Shown: in pieces, positions 25,527 to 34,015 of the stretch
Position numbering within the stretch: position 1 is the first letter of the stretch
Layout: each line of letters starts with the position of its first letter
Origin: CAZAXU01 sp964489245
GTDB lineage: Bacteria > Bacteroidota > Bacteroidia > Flavobacteriales > Flavobacteriaceae
Length of the DNA: 45,082 bases
Direction of reading: 5' to 3'
NCBI GenBank assembly: GCA_964489245.1
Contig: CAZAXU010000016.1
Coordinates: 1 to 45,082, forward strand
Translations under genes and position numbers: made by a program
Notes under the pieces: generated by a model
Seen by the model: only the letters and a program-made list of their open reading frames with translations
Database searches by the model: none
Told to the model about the DNA's origin: nothing

Positions 25527-25643
25527 GCAAAGAGACTATCTCAAAAGATAATATATACTGTCATAGTGATGATGAATAAAGAAGCAATTTACTGACTCCT
25601 CGCTTTGCTCGGAATAACAACTTTTTGGGAGGTCTCTTTTTGC
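25527..25643. repeat. Imperfect terminal-inverted-repeat element downstream of pckA (REP/MITE-like)
   Basis: GCAAAGAGAC...CTCAAAAG at 25527-25547 pairs imperfectly with CTTTTTGGGAGGTCTCTTTT...GC at 25621-25643. Between them is CTCCTCGCTTTGCTCGGAATAACA, which resembles the 'TCGCTTCGCTCGGAATGACA' strings found in non-coding repeats of many Bacteroidota genomes. There is no coding capacity. It may also act as the pckA terminator because a T-tract follows the right arm. Confidence 0.5.
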
Positions 25644-25774
25644 TTTTTATTCTCGGCAGATTTTCAAAACCTTACTCGTGTTAAGTCAAGTGTGTTGTTT
25701 TGTATAAGTCAAAGAGAATTTTGTTGAAAACAAGGCAAAATTACCAAATCCTGTTTTATTGAGAAGTTTAGAAT

Positions 25775-27313
25775 TTATAAACTTTTTGCCCAAGATGGTA
25801 ATATATTAATATCTATATCAAAAACCTGAGTCATATAGAAATAAGCTACTATTGTTAAAATAATTATTCCAATCAGATTAAGCCAAAGACCGGAGCGCAT
25901 CATATCTTTAACCTCTAATTTTTTGGATCCGAAAACAATAGCATTTGGAGGTGTGGCAACAGGCAACATAAAGGCAAAGGAACCGGCAATAGTGGCAGGA
26001 ATCATTAAAAATAGCGGGTTGATATTTATGGCGAGTGCCATAGCAGCTAAAATGGGCAGAAAGGTTTCTACGGTGGCTGTATTTGAAGTTAATTCGGTTA
26101 GGAATGTAATGGTTGCCGTAATTAGAAGTAGAATAATAATCGGATGGATATCTCTCAGTCCGGTGAGTGTCTCACCAATATAAGAAGATAAACCGGATTC
26201 TTTAAAACCGCTGGCAAGCGCAAAACCTCCACCAAATAGCAGAATGATACCCCAAGGAATTCTTTCGGCAGTTTTCCAATCCATCAGAAAATTGCCTTTT
26301 CTTTTATTTTTTGTTGGAATTAAAAACAAAAGGATACCGATAAAAATAGCGACATTTCCATCAGTAATCCATTTTGGATTTGAGAACATTGCAGACCATC
26401 CCGGAATCGTAAAATTGCTTATAAAAATAGGTTTGCGGAAAAGCCATAAAAGTGCTAAGGCAACAAATAGACTCAAGACCCATTTTTCTTCATAGTTCAT
26501 TTTTCCCAGCTTCTGATATTCTTCTTGTATAATACTTTTACCCACATTTTTGAAGTTGGCTTTTGTGCCTTTAATAAAAATGAGATATAGATAAAAATAG
26601 GCGATAAACAGTAGTATCATGGATAGAGGGAATGCAAATATCATCCATTGTGCAAATGAAATATCCGGTCCATCCGGAAAATAGATTTTAAAAATTCTGA
26701 CAAAAGATAAATTTGGAGGTGTTCCGATCAGTGTGGCTATTCCGCCAATTGAGGCGGCATAAGCAATAGAAAGCAATAAGCCTTTCCCCATCCATTGCAC
26801 ATCTTCTTTGCTGTTGATTTCCTCGAGCTTAGAGATAATAGATAACAAGATTGGCAACATCATCATGGTGGTTGCCGTGTTAGATATCCACATTGACAAA
26901 AAAGCAGATGTTAGCATAAATGCCAATAATATTCTGGCGGGACTCATGCCGACAGTCAACAACAATTTAAGCGCAATTCTTCGATGTAGACGCCATCTTT
27001 CCATAGCTAATGCAATAAGAAATCCGCCGATAAATAAAAAAATAAGGTGATTGAAATAAGTGGTGGCAACTGCTTTTCCGTTCATAATTCCCAGAAGAGG
27101 GAAAAGAGCGACAGGCAAGAGTGCCGTTACAGCTAAAGGAACAATTTCTGTCATCCACCAGATAGACATCAGGATGGCAATGCCGGCAGCGTAGGCAATA
27201 ACGGGTTTGTCCGGATCTAAGCTTTCAGGAAAAAGAATAAAAAACAGTGCAATCAAGGGAGCAAGCAAAAATAATCCCCATCTGAATTTCGATATTTTTT
27301 TTTCATCGATCAT
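25775..27313 (-). CDS. DASS/SLC13-family anion:sodium symporter (dicarboxylate type)
   Basis: 512 residues from the ATG at 27313 (an in-frame GTG at 27316 is less likely). About 11 or more hydrophobic segments. It has both SNT motifs that bind sodium and substrate: MWISNTATTMMMLP at about 142-154, and ELTSNTATVETFLPI in the second half. The family imports di- or tricarboxylates or sulfate with Na+. Next to pckA a C4-dicarboxylate substrate is plausible. It begins 9 nt after the upstream lipoprotein gene, so they form an operon. Confidence 0.88.
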   Translation of the reverse strand: MIDEKKISKFRWGLFLLAPLIALFFILFPESLDPDKPVIAYAAGIAILMSIWWMTEIVPLAVTALLPVALFPLLGIMNGKAVATTYFNHLIFLFIGGFLIALAMERWRLHRRIALKLLLTVGMSPARILLAFMLTSAFLSMWISNTATTMMMLPILLSIISKLEEINSKEDVQWMGKGLLLSIAYAASIGGIATLIGTPPNLSFVRIFKIYFPDGPDISFAQWMIFAFPLSMILLFIAYFYLYLIFIKGTKANFKNVGKSIIQEEYQKLGKMNYEEKWVLSLFVALALLWLFRKPIFISNFTIPGWSAMFSNPKWITDGNVAIFIGILLFLIPTKNKRKGNFLMDWKTAERIPWGIILLFGGGFALASGFKESGLSSYIGETLTGLRDIHPIIILLLITATITFLTELTSNTATVETFLPILAAMALAININPLFLMIPATIAGSFAFMLPVATPPNAIVFGSKKLEVKDMMRSGLWLNLIGIIILTIVAYFYMTQVFDIDINILPSWAKSL

Positions 27314-27322
27314 CACAATAGA

Positions 27323-27862
27323 TTAATAAAATTTCACTTGATGCGGCATCCATGTTTTTTTGTCTCCAACAAAGCCTTCCGGAATGCTGATGAGTTCCAA
27401 GGTTTTCGGAATAAATTTGATCAATAAATAGTCGTCTTTTTGGTTTTTATAGAACCTATCCCATCCGGCTTTCCATTTTTGAGATTTGATTTTATCATCA
27501 TCAATAATAAAAGCTTTCCCCATAAGCGAAACATATCCAATACGATTTTTATCGAAATAGTGCATGGTCGCAATCGGATTGTTTCTGATTTCTTGCACTT
27601 TTCTGCTTCTTGGTGTGGTTGCCAACCAAATAGTGAAATCTTTATTTGGTCTGAAAGGTTCCATAACACGTGCTTTGGGCTGATTGTCTTGGTCTAAAGT
27701 AATCAGAGTGCCATAATAAGCACTATCGATAATTCTTCTGGCGGCAGAGAGAATATCTTGTTCTTTTTTTGTGAAATCAGTACGAATTGTCTGCTGTTTT
27801 TCTTGTTTAGGATTACAAGAAAACAGACCAAACAAGAGGAGCAAATAAAATAGATTTTTCAT
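27323..27862 (-). CDS. Lipoprotein with pyridoxamine 5'-phosphate oxidase-like (FMN-binding split barrel) fold
   Basis: 179 residues from the ATG at 27862, which gives a lipoprotein signal with Cys16 (LLLFGLFSC); the longer frame to 27958 has no plausible N-terminus. The body matches the PNPOx-like / general stress protein 26 group: AYYGTLITLDQDNQPKARVM, then TIWLATTPRSRKVQEIRNNP, then VSLMGKAFIIDDDKIK. Members bind FMN, F420 or heme and are normally cytoplasmic, so a lipoprotein form is odd. It is the first gene of a pair with the DASS transporter. Substrate unknown. Confidence 0.78.
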   Translation of the reverse strand: MKNLFYLLLLFGLFSCNPKQEKQQTIRTDFTKKEQDILSAARRIIDSAYYGTLITLDQDNQPKARVMEPFRPNKDFTIWLATTPRSRKVQEIRNNPIATMHYFDKNRIGYVSLMGKAFIIDDDKIKSQKWKAGWDRFYKNQKDDYLLIKFIPKTLELISIPEGFVGDKKTWMPHQVKFY

Positions 27863-27889
27863 ATTTTTTTCAAAAAACAGGTCGATACA

Positions 27890-27897
27890 CAAATATA
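27890..27897 (-). promoter_or_regulatory. Candidate -7 element of the PNPOx-lipoprotein/transporter operon
   Basis: Minus strand reads TATATTTG, matching TAnnTTTG, 27 nt upstream of the start at 27862. It supports that start over the longer frame, whose ATG at 27958 lies upstream of this element. No well-placed -33 TTG seen. Confidence 0.5.
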
Positions 27898-28008
27898 ATA
27901 AAAAATAACCATAAATGCCGGATTGTGAACTGAGAGGTGTTGTTCTTTGACTATGCATTTTTATTATTAGTCGTATTTTTATGTAAACCGGAATAACTTA
28001 TTTTTTTA

Positions 28009-28016
28009 TACTTTTG
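28009..28016 (+). promoter_or_regulatory. Candidate -7 element of the TonB-C-like gene
   Basis: TACTTTTG matches TAnnTTTG, 30 nt upstream of the ATG at 28047. No -33 TTG at the standard distance. Confidence 0.45.
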
Positions 28017-28046
28017 TCTTCGAAAACTTAATAAATATTTAAACGG

Positions 28047-28457
28047 ATGAAAATGAATTTTTATAACATAATTTTTATGGTTTTTCTTTTTTTGAGCAAC
28101 AATATTCAGGCGCAGAAACCGAATCAAATGCCTGTATATCCGGGTTGTGAACACTCAAACGAGCAAATGAAATGTATGCATGACAAGCTATTGAATTTTA
28201 TTGAAAGTCATTTTGATTCCGGTGTTTTACACAAAATTAAAGACGAGAAAGAGGTCAATGTTCACGTGGCTTTTATTATTGATGAATCCGGAGAGATTGA
28301 AAACATGGAGATTAAATCTGCCTATCCGGAAATTATAAAAGAAATGACAAAAACGCTGAAACAGCTTCCGAAAATACAACCGGCAAAACTCGACGAAAAG
28401 CCGATAAGAATGCGTTATGAATTGCCTGTTTCTTTTGAAATTGAACAAAAAAGATAG
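28047..28457 (+). CDS. Small periplasmic protein with TonB C-terminal-like domain
   Basis: 136 residues. Signal peptide about 1-23 (ending IQAQ). The mature part begins MPVYPGCEHSNEQMKCMHDKLLNFI (Cys34, Cys43), then VNVHVAFIIDESGEIENMEIKSAYPEI, a pattern of the TonB C-terminal fold as seen in many Bacteroidota proteins. It lacks the N-terminal membrane anchor and Pro-rich linker of true TonB, so it is not an energy transducer in the usual sense. Function unknown. Its stop is directly adjacent to the stop of the convergent 5'-nucleotidase gene. Confidence 0.65.
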   Translation: MKMNFYNIIFMVFLFLSNNIQAQKPNQMPVYPGCEHSNEQMKCMHDKLLNFIESHFDSGVLHKIKDEKEVNVHVAFIIDESGEIENMEIKSAYPEIIKEMTKTLKQLPKIQPAKLDEKPIRMRYELPVSFEIEQKR

Positions 28458-30017
28458 CTATTTTTTTAAATATTCAATTATCACTTTTCTAATATCTTTT
28501 CGCACATCGTTTTTGTTAGGTTTATCTACGCTAAGCACGCCATCGGCACCTTCTTTCAGCATGGGAATATCGTAGCCTTTCAGCAAATAGTCCGAGGTGA
28601 TGACTCGATATGTTTTTCTTTCGTCCAGATAAACACCATTGATAAACCATTGTCCGTCATCGGCTTTTTTGATATTTTTACTGCGTTGCAGATAGGCACC
28701 TGTTCCCGGATGATTTTCTCCGTAGTCCAGCACTTGTTTCAAAAGATTCCCTTTGATTTCAACATCATAAATACCCCCTCCGAAAGGCATGGCTCTGAAC
28801 CAGTCAATGGCAACAATTTCACCTGAAATTTTGTCGTCAATTCTGATAGAGCCACTATTCAAAAAGGCAAGTTCTGCATTCTTTTTTGATGTAAAAAGCA
28901 TGGCATCCGTAATGAGTTTGCCAAAGTTGGTTTGATGATGTCTGATGGATTTTTCTCTGGCATCCAAAGCTTGAGTTGCCGTCATTGTAACCCTATTTGG
29001 ATTTTCCGCAACACCGGATATTTTTTTCATCATGATGTTTTGCCATTTATCAACAATTTTTTTCACATCAGGATCACATTCAATACTGTCATCAATAGTA
29101 ATTAGTTTAGATGAAATTTTATATTTTTTTGTGAGCGTATTATAGTCGATATGATGAATATATAAAGTTTTTGCATTGGCATCTGCCTTGGCAACTTTTC
29201 CACCTGATTTTGCCGTGAGCAGCATATTGTAATGTTCATGTCCGCCTATAATCAGCGGAACATCGGGAAGCATGTCGAGAATTTTAAGATCGTTTTCTTT
29301 ATTCAGGTGTGTGAGACCGATAACCAAATCTGTTTTGTTTTTCAAGCTGTTAAAATCTTTAGCAGCTTGTTCAAAGGGATTCAAATATCTGACATAGTCT
29401 TTAGGATTGGAATTCACCACTTCAGAGAAAAATCCCAGTTTCAGCTCGGTGCCATCCTTGTCTTTTAATTTGATAACATAGGTTTTCGGAATGGCATATT
29501 TTTCTCCATCCTTTGTTTTATAAAAAGGAGTTGTGTTTGTATCATTCACCAACAATGCATTTCCAAGCAGCCAAGGAAAGTCGGATTCATCAAGCCGTTT
29601 TTGCAAATCTTTATATTTCAAATCAAACTCATGATTGCCGAAAGCAACCAAATCAAAACACATTTTGTTCATCACCTCGACCATCTGTTTTCCGCGAATT
29701 CTTTCTCCTTGATATTTCATGGTGCCGATTAGAGATGGGTTGAGAAAATCTCCCGCCATAAATAAGAGCGTATTCGGATTTTTTTTTAATATCTGTTGGT
29801 GAATGGTTTCTACCCTTGCCATGCCACCGGATTTTCCGCCTTCAAGCGGAGCAATTTCATAAACATCATTAACCTGAATCAAGTTCACCGAAATTTGATG
29901 GTCGTCTGTCGTCGATGTATCGGTAGTTATATTTTTGGTGGAGCTGCAAGACGAACCAAGCAACAACAGTAGCAGAGATAATAAAATGTTTTTCAGATTG
30001 ATAGATAATTTTTTCAT
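28458..30017 (-). CDS. 5'-nucleotidase/metallophosphatase family lipoprotein (UshA-like)
   Basis: 519 residues. Lipoprotein signal with Cys24 (LLLLLLGSSC). N-terminal metallophosphoesterase domain with VNDVYEI, GDFLNPS, GNHEFD and GGHEHYN metal-binding motifs. The first motif has Tyr where UshA has His (NDxHG), a variant seen in a subgroup. C-terminal UshA-type substrate domain (about 360-519) with FGKLITDAM, LNSGSIR and ITSDYLLKGYD. Expected to hydrolyse nucleotides or UDP-sugars in the periplasm or at the surface. Divergent from the DUF937 gene. Confidence 0.86.
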   Translation of the reverse strand: MKKLSINLKNILLSLLLLLLGSSCSSTKNITTDTSTTDDHQISVNLIQVNDVYEIAPLEGGKSGGMARVETIHQQILKKNPNTLLFMAGDFLNPSLIGTMKYQGERIRGKQMVEVMNKMCFDLVAFGNHEFDLKYKDLQKRLDESDFPWLLGNALLVNDTNTTPFYKTKDGEKYAIPKTYVIKLKDKDGTELKLGFFSEVVNSNPKDYVRYLNPFEQAAKDFNSLKNKTDLVIGLTHLNKENDLKILDMLPDVPLIIGGHEHYNMLLTAKSGGKVAKADANAKTLYIHHIDYNTLTKKYKISSKLITIDDSIECDPDVKKIVDKWQNIMMKKISGVAENPNRVTMTATQALDAREKSIRHHQTNFGKLITDAMLFTSKKNAELAFLNSGSIRIDDKISGEIVAIDWFRAMPFGGGIYDVEIKGNLLKQVLDYGENHPGTGAYLQRSKNIKKADDGQWFINGVYLDERKTYRVITSDYLLKGYDIPMLKEGADGVLSVDKPNKNDVRKDIRKVIIEYLKK

Positions 30018-30150
30018 TGAAATAAATTTTCAACCAATTTATCAAAAACAATTCTATTTAGGCATAATAATTGACTGTTTTTTTCAAATTATGATTTTAA
30101 CATAATTTTATTTACTTTAGCAAAAATTAATCTTAAAAACAACAACAATT

Positions 30151-30753
30151 ATGTCAGGTATTTTAGACTTACTTCAGGGTCCTATGGGGCAGATGATTAT
30201 TAATGGCGCCAGTTCTCAACTAGGACAAGATTCTAACAAAACACAATCTGCTCTTGCAGCAGCGCTTCCTATGTTAATGGGAGCTTTAAAAAGCAAAGCT
30301 TCAAATCCGGATACCGCATCAGGTTTGATGGAAGCTTTGACCAAAAAACATGACGGAGGTATTTTAGACAGCGTAATGGATATTTTCGGCGGCGGAAATG
30401 TAAATGATGATGTGATGGAAGACGGCGGGAAAATATTGGGTCATGTTTTGGGAGACAAACAAGAAAATGTGGCAAAAGCCGTGAGCAAATCCAGTGGGAT
30501 TGATTTAGGCTCTGCCATGAATATTCTGAAAATGGCAGCACCAATGGTGATGGGCATGTTAGGAAAACAAACACGTCAGTCCAATGTTTCCAATCCGATG
30601 GATTTGGGCAATATCATAGGCGGTATGCTTGGCGGACAAAAACAAGCGGAAGAACATCAAAGTTTCATTGAAAAATTGATTGATCAAGATAATGACGGAA
30701 GCATCATTGATGATGTTTTCAACTTCGGAAAGAAATTTTTAGGAGGTAGATAA
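30151..30753 (+). CDS. DUF937 domain protein
   Basis: 200 residues, no signal peptide or transmembrane helix. Gly/Met-rich N-terminus (LDLLQGPMGQMIINGASSQLG) and repeated ALPMLMGALKSKA-type segments with GGG turns identify DUF937. The C-terminus ends DQDNDGSIIDDVFNFGKKFLGGR, with an EF-hand-like DQDNDGSI. Function of the family is unknown. Single gene with its own terminator. Confidence 0.82.
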   Translation: MSGILDLLQGPMGQMIINGASSQLGQDSNKTQSALAAALPMLMGALKSKASNPDTASGLMEALTKKHDGGILDSVMDIFGGGNVNDDVMEDGGKILGHVLGDKQENVAKAVSKSSGIDLGSAMNILKMAAPMVMGMLGKQTRQSNVSNPMDLGNIIGGMLGGQKQAEEHQSFIEKLIDQDNDGSIIDDVFNFGKKFLGGR

Positions 30754-30777
30754 AACAAGATCAAATATATTATTCAT

Positions 30778-30809
30778 AAAAAAGGCTGCTCGAAGAAGCG
30801 GCTTTTTTT
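30778..30809 (+). terminator. Terminator after the DUF937 gene
   Basis: A 13-bp stem (two G-U pairs) between AAAAAAGGCTGCT and AGCGGCTTTTTTT, 6-nt loop, ending in a seven-T tract. The lepA -7 element begins only 4 nt later. Confidence 0.75.
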
Positions 30810-30812
30810 GTG

Positions 30813-30820
30813 TATATTTG
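30813..30820 (+). promoter_or_regulatory. Candidate -7 element of lepA
   Basis: TATATTTG matches TAnnTTTG, 22 nt upstream of the lepA ATG at 30843. Its -33 region coincides with the terminator hairpin of the upstream gene and has no TTG. Confidence 0.5.
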
Positions 30821-30842
30821 CGACAAATTACGAAGCGGAATA

Positions 30843-32648
30843 ATGGCAGAAATAAAGAACATCAGAAACTTTTCAATCATTGCCCATATTGATCATGGCA
30901 AAAGCACTTTAGCTGACAGATTGTTGGAATTTACGGGAACCATTACAGACAGGGAAAAGAAAGACCAAGTTTTGGATGATATGGAATTGGAACGCGAGCG
31001 AGGCATTACCATAAAAAGTCATGCTATTCAAATGGACTATAAGCACAGAGGAAACTCTTATAAGTTAAATTTGATCGACACACCCGGACACGTAGATTTT
31101 TCTTATGAAGTTTCCAGAGCAATTGTGGCTTGTGAAGGAGCACTTTTGGTTGTGGATGCAGCGCAAGGTATTCAGGCGCAGACAATTTCAAATCTATACT
31201 TGGCATTGGAAAATGATTTGGAAATTATTCCGGTATTGAATAAAGTTGACCTGCCAAGTGCCAACCCGCACGAAGTCACCGATGAAATTGTGGATTTGTT
31301 GGGTTGCACTCCTGAAGATGTGATTTGGGCAAGTGCCAAAACGGGTGAAGGAATGGATGAAATTATAGATGCTATCATTGAAAAAATTCCGGCGCCCAAA
31401 GGAGACTCCGGAGAGCCCTTGCGAGCTTTGATTTTTGATTCCGTTTATAATTCTTATCGAGGTATTGAAGTTTATTTTAAAGTTTTAGACGGACAAATCA
31501 GAAAAGGACAACGCGTGAAATTTGTAGCAACAGACAGAACCTATAATGCTGATGAAGTCGGCTATTTGAAATTAAAACAATTGCCAACAGATGTTATTAG
31601 TGCCGGCGATGTAGGCTATTTGGTTTCCGGAATAAAAGATGCCAGAGAAGTGAAAGTCGGAGATACGATAACGGATGCAAATAATCCTACACAAAAGATC
31701 ATTGAGGGTTTTGAAGATGTCAAACCCATGGTGTTTGCAGGAATTTATCCGGTGGAAACCGATGAATATGAAGAACTCAGAACAGCCATGGAAAAATTGC
31801 GTTTGAATGATGCCAGTTTGACTTTTGAGCCGGAATCCTCTGCCGCACTGGGTTTTGGATTTAGAGCGGGTTTTCTCGGTATGTTGCATTTGGAAATCAT
31901 TCAAGAGCGTTTGGAAAGAGAGTTTGATATGAGCATCATCACAACAGTTCCCAACGTTTCTTATCATGCTTATACCAAAAAACACGTAGATAAAAAAATT
32001 TTAGTAACCAATCCGTCAGAATTGCCGGATCCTTCTAAATTAGACAGGGTTGAAGAACCCTATATCAAGGCGAGCATCATTACTAAGTCCGATTTTGTCG
32101 GTGCCATTATGACTTTGGCTTTAGAAAAACGCGGAGAAATCAAAAATCAAGTATATTTGACTCCGGAACGTGTAGAACTTACGTTTGATATGCCTTTGGC
32201 AGAAATTGTATTTGATTTCTATGATCGGCTTAAGACGGTTTCAAAAGGCTATGCTTCATTTGACTATCATCCGATAGGCATGAGAAAGTCCAAATTGGTG
32301 AAAGTAGATATTTTGCTTAATGGACAAGCGGTAGATGCGCTTTCAGCTTTGGTTCATGCAGACAATGCATATGATATTGGAAAAAAAATGGTGCATAAAC
32401 TTCGAGGATTAATTCCCAGACAACAATTTGATATTCCTGTTCAAGCGGCAATCGGAGCAAAAATCATTGCAAGAGAAACCATCAAAGCTTTGAGAAAAGA
32501 TGTGACAGCAAAGTGTTATGGCGGAGATATCACCAGAAAGCGTAAACTGTTGGAAAAACAAAAGAAAGGAAAAAAACGTATGCGTCAAGTGGGCAATGTC
32601 CAAATTCCGCAATCTGCATTTATGGCTGTGCTTAAATTGAATGACTAA
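30843..32648 (+). CDS. lepA: Translation elongation factor 4 (LepA)
   Basis: 601 residues. Membrane-associated or cytosolic ribosomal GTPase that back-translocates or remodels stalled ribosomes. G1 AHIDHGKS is at 14-21, with ERERGITIKSH (switch 1), DTPGHVDF (G3) and NKVDLPSA (G4). The C-terminal LepA-specific domain has CYGGDITRKRKLLEKQKKGK followed by KRMRQVGNVQIP. The ATG at 30843 (MAEIKNIRNFS) matches family starts; an upstream frame to 30810 is not expected to be translated. The last base is shared with the start of the next gene. Confidence 0.97.
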   Translation: MAEIKNIRNFSIIAHIDHGKSTLADRLLEFTGTITDREKKDQVLDDMELERERGITIKSHAIQMDYKHRGNSYKLNLIDTPGHVDFSYEVSRAIVACEGALLVVDAAQGIQAQTISNLYLALENDLEIIPVLNKVDLPSANPHEVTDEIVDLLGCTPEDVIWASAKTGEGMDEIIDAIIEKIPAPKGDSGEPLRALIFDSVYNSYRGIEVYFKVLDGQIRKGQRVKFVATDRTYNADEVGYLKLKQLPTDVISAGDVGYLVSGIKDAREVKVGDTITDANNPTQKIIEGFEDVKPMVFAGIYPVETDEYEELRTAMEKLRLNDASLTFEPESSAALGFGFRAGFLGMLHLEIIQERLEREFDMSIITTVPNVSYHAYTKKHVDKKILVTNPSELPDPSKLDRVEEPYIKASIITKSDFVGAIMTLALEKRGEIKNQVYLTPERVELTFDMPLAEIVFDFYDRLKTVSKGYASFDYHPIGMRKSKLVKVDILLNGQAVDALSALVHADNAYDIGKKMVHKLRGLIPRQQFDIPVQAAIGAKIIARETIKALRKDVTAKCYGGDITRKRKLLEKQKKGKKRMRQVGNVQIPQSAFMAVLKLND

Positions 32649-33004
32649 TGTCTGAAATTGTCCGGAGAACTACAAAATATTTAGTCACACAACAACAATT
32701 GGAGCTATTTGATGATTTGGTAAAACAAATCAAGAAAGATATTCAGATGTCAGGCATTGATACAGATGAGTTTTCCACGGTTGATTCTGCCGAAGATTTA
32801 ATCAATCATTTAAAATTTTTCATTGAAACTTTGATCACAAATTATGCTGATTTATTCAGCAATCTTATGTATCGTATCGATATTCCCGAAAAACATATGA
32901 ATCAACTCGATTTTTCGAATATGGAAAATTTGATTGAGCAACTTGTTTATTTTATCATCAAAAGAGAAGGACAAAAAGTTTATTTTAAAAAGCGATTTTC
33001 TTAA
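32648..33004 (+). CDS. Small hypothetical protein translationally coupled to lepA
   Basis: 118 residues, no signal peptide or transmembrane segment. Mostly helical and acidic/amphipathic (LVTQQQLELFDDLVKQIKKD, then MENLIEQLVYFIIKREGQKVY). The TAATG junction (lepA stop overlapping this ATG by one base) points to translational coupling. I recognise no family. The tight link to lepA suggests a possible ribosome- or translation-related role, by context only. Confidence 0.6.
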   Translation: MSEIVRRTTKYLVTQQQLELFDDLVKQIKKDIQMSGIDTDEFSTVDSAEDLINHLKFFIETLITNYADLFSNLMYRIDIPEKHMNQLDFSNMENLIEQLVYFIIKREGQKVYFKKRFS

Positions 33005-33139
33005 ATATAAAATTCATTCTTTTGAAATTTTTTTCAAACTCGGATTATCTATTTTTTTTTGATGTAAATTTGTTTGTTACTCGTTAAAATTTAGTTAAGG
33101 CACTTATTTTTGTCGGTTGGAAATTTTATCTTTACACCT

Positions 33140-34000
33140 ATGAAATTATATACAATATCTCACGGTGATTTTAAATTGGATGGAGGAGCCATGTTTGGTG
33201 TTGTGCCCAAAACAATTTGGCAACGCACAAATCCGGCTGATGAAAATAATCTGATTGAAATGACCACCAGAAGTCTATTGATTGAAAATGAAAATCAACT
33301 GATTTTGATTGATACCGGCATGGGAGATAAGCAATCTGAAAAATTTTTTGGCTACTATAAACCTTCTAAACAAAATGAGTTTGATAAGACCTTAAAAAAA
33401 TACGGTTTCCATCGGAATGATATCACCGACGTTTTCATGACACATTTGCACTTTGATCACTGTGGAGGCTCCATTATAAAAAATCAAAAAGGATTTTATG
33501 AACCCGCTTTCAAGAATGCAAAATTCTGGTCAAATGATTTGCATTGGCATTGGGCAGTATATCCCAATCCCAGAGAAAAAGCCAGTTTTTTAAAAGAAAA
33601 TATTATACCGATTCAAGAGAGCGGTCAATTGAATTTTATAGCAACACCGGATAAAACCAAAGTTTCAAGCAGTTCCGATCTAAATTTTGATGTGTTATTT
33701 GTTGACGGACATACGGAAAAACAAATGCTTCCGATGATTTCATATCAAGACAAAAAAATTGTCTATATGGCAGACTTTTTACCCACGCTTGGACACATTC
33801 CTTTGCCCTATGTGATGGGATATGATACCAGACCATTGTTGACTATTGCAGAAAGGCAGGAAATTTTTGCCCGAGCTGCCGACGAAAAATGGTTTTTATT
33901 TCTAGAACATGACCCATATCACGAACTCTGTACATTAAAACACACCGAAAAAGGAGTTCGTTTGGATAAAACCTTTAAATTTGAAGAAATTTTTAATTAA
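33140..34000 (+). CDS. MBL-fold metallo-hydrolase
   Basis: 286 residues from the ATG at 33140. Metal-binding THLHFDHCGG (His102, His104, Asp106, His107) and downstream VDGHTEKQM, YMADFLPTLGH and FLEHDPYH provide the remaining ligands of the metallo-beta-lactamase fold. It is closest in layout to the lactonase/AttM-like branch with LLIENENQLILIDTGMGDK. Substrate unknown. The subtilase lipoprotein starts 15 nt after it, so they are co-transcribed. Confidence 0.83.
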   Translation: MKLYTISHGDFKLDGGAMFGVVPKTIWQRTNPADENNLIEMTTRSLLIENENQLILIDTGMGDKQSEKFFGYYKPSKQNEFDKTLKKYGFHRNDITDVFMTHLHFDHCGGSIIKNQKGFYEPAFKNAKFWSNDLHWHWAVYPNPREKASFLKENIIPIQESGQLNFIATPDKTKVSSSSDLNFDVLFVDGHTEKQMLPMISYQDKKIVYMADFLPTLGHIPLPYVMGYDTRPLLTIAERQEIFARAADEKWFLFLEHDPYHELCTLKHTEKGVRLDKTFKFEEIFN

Positions 34001-34015
34001 TATAAACAAACAGAT

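Noticed and set aside
28047..28457. True TonB energy transducer
   Set aside because: It has a cleavable signal peptide and no transmembrane anchor or proline-rich linker; only the C-terminal fold is similar.
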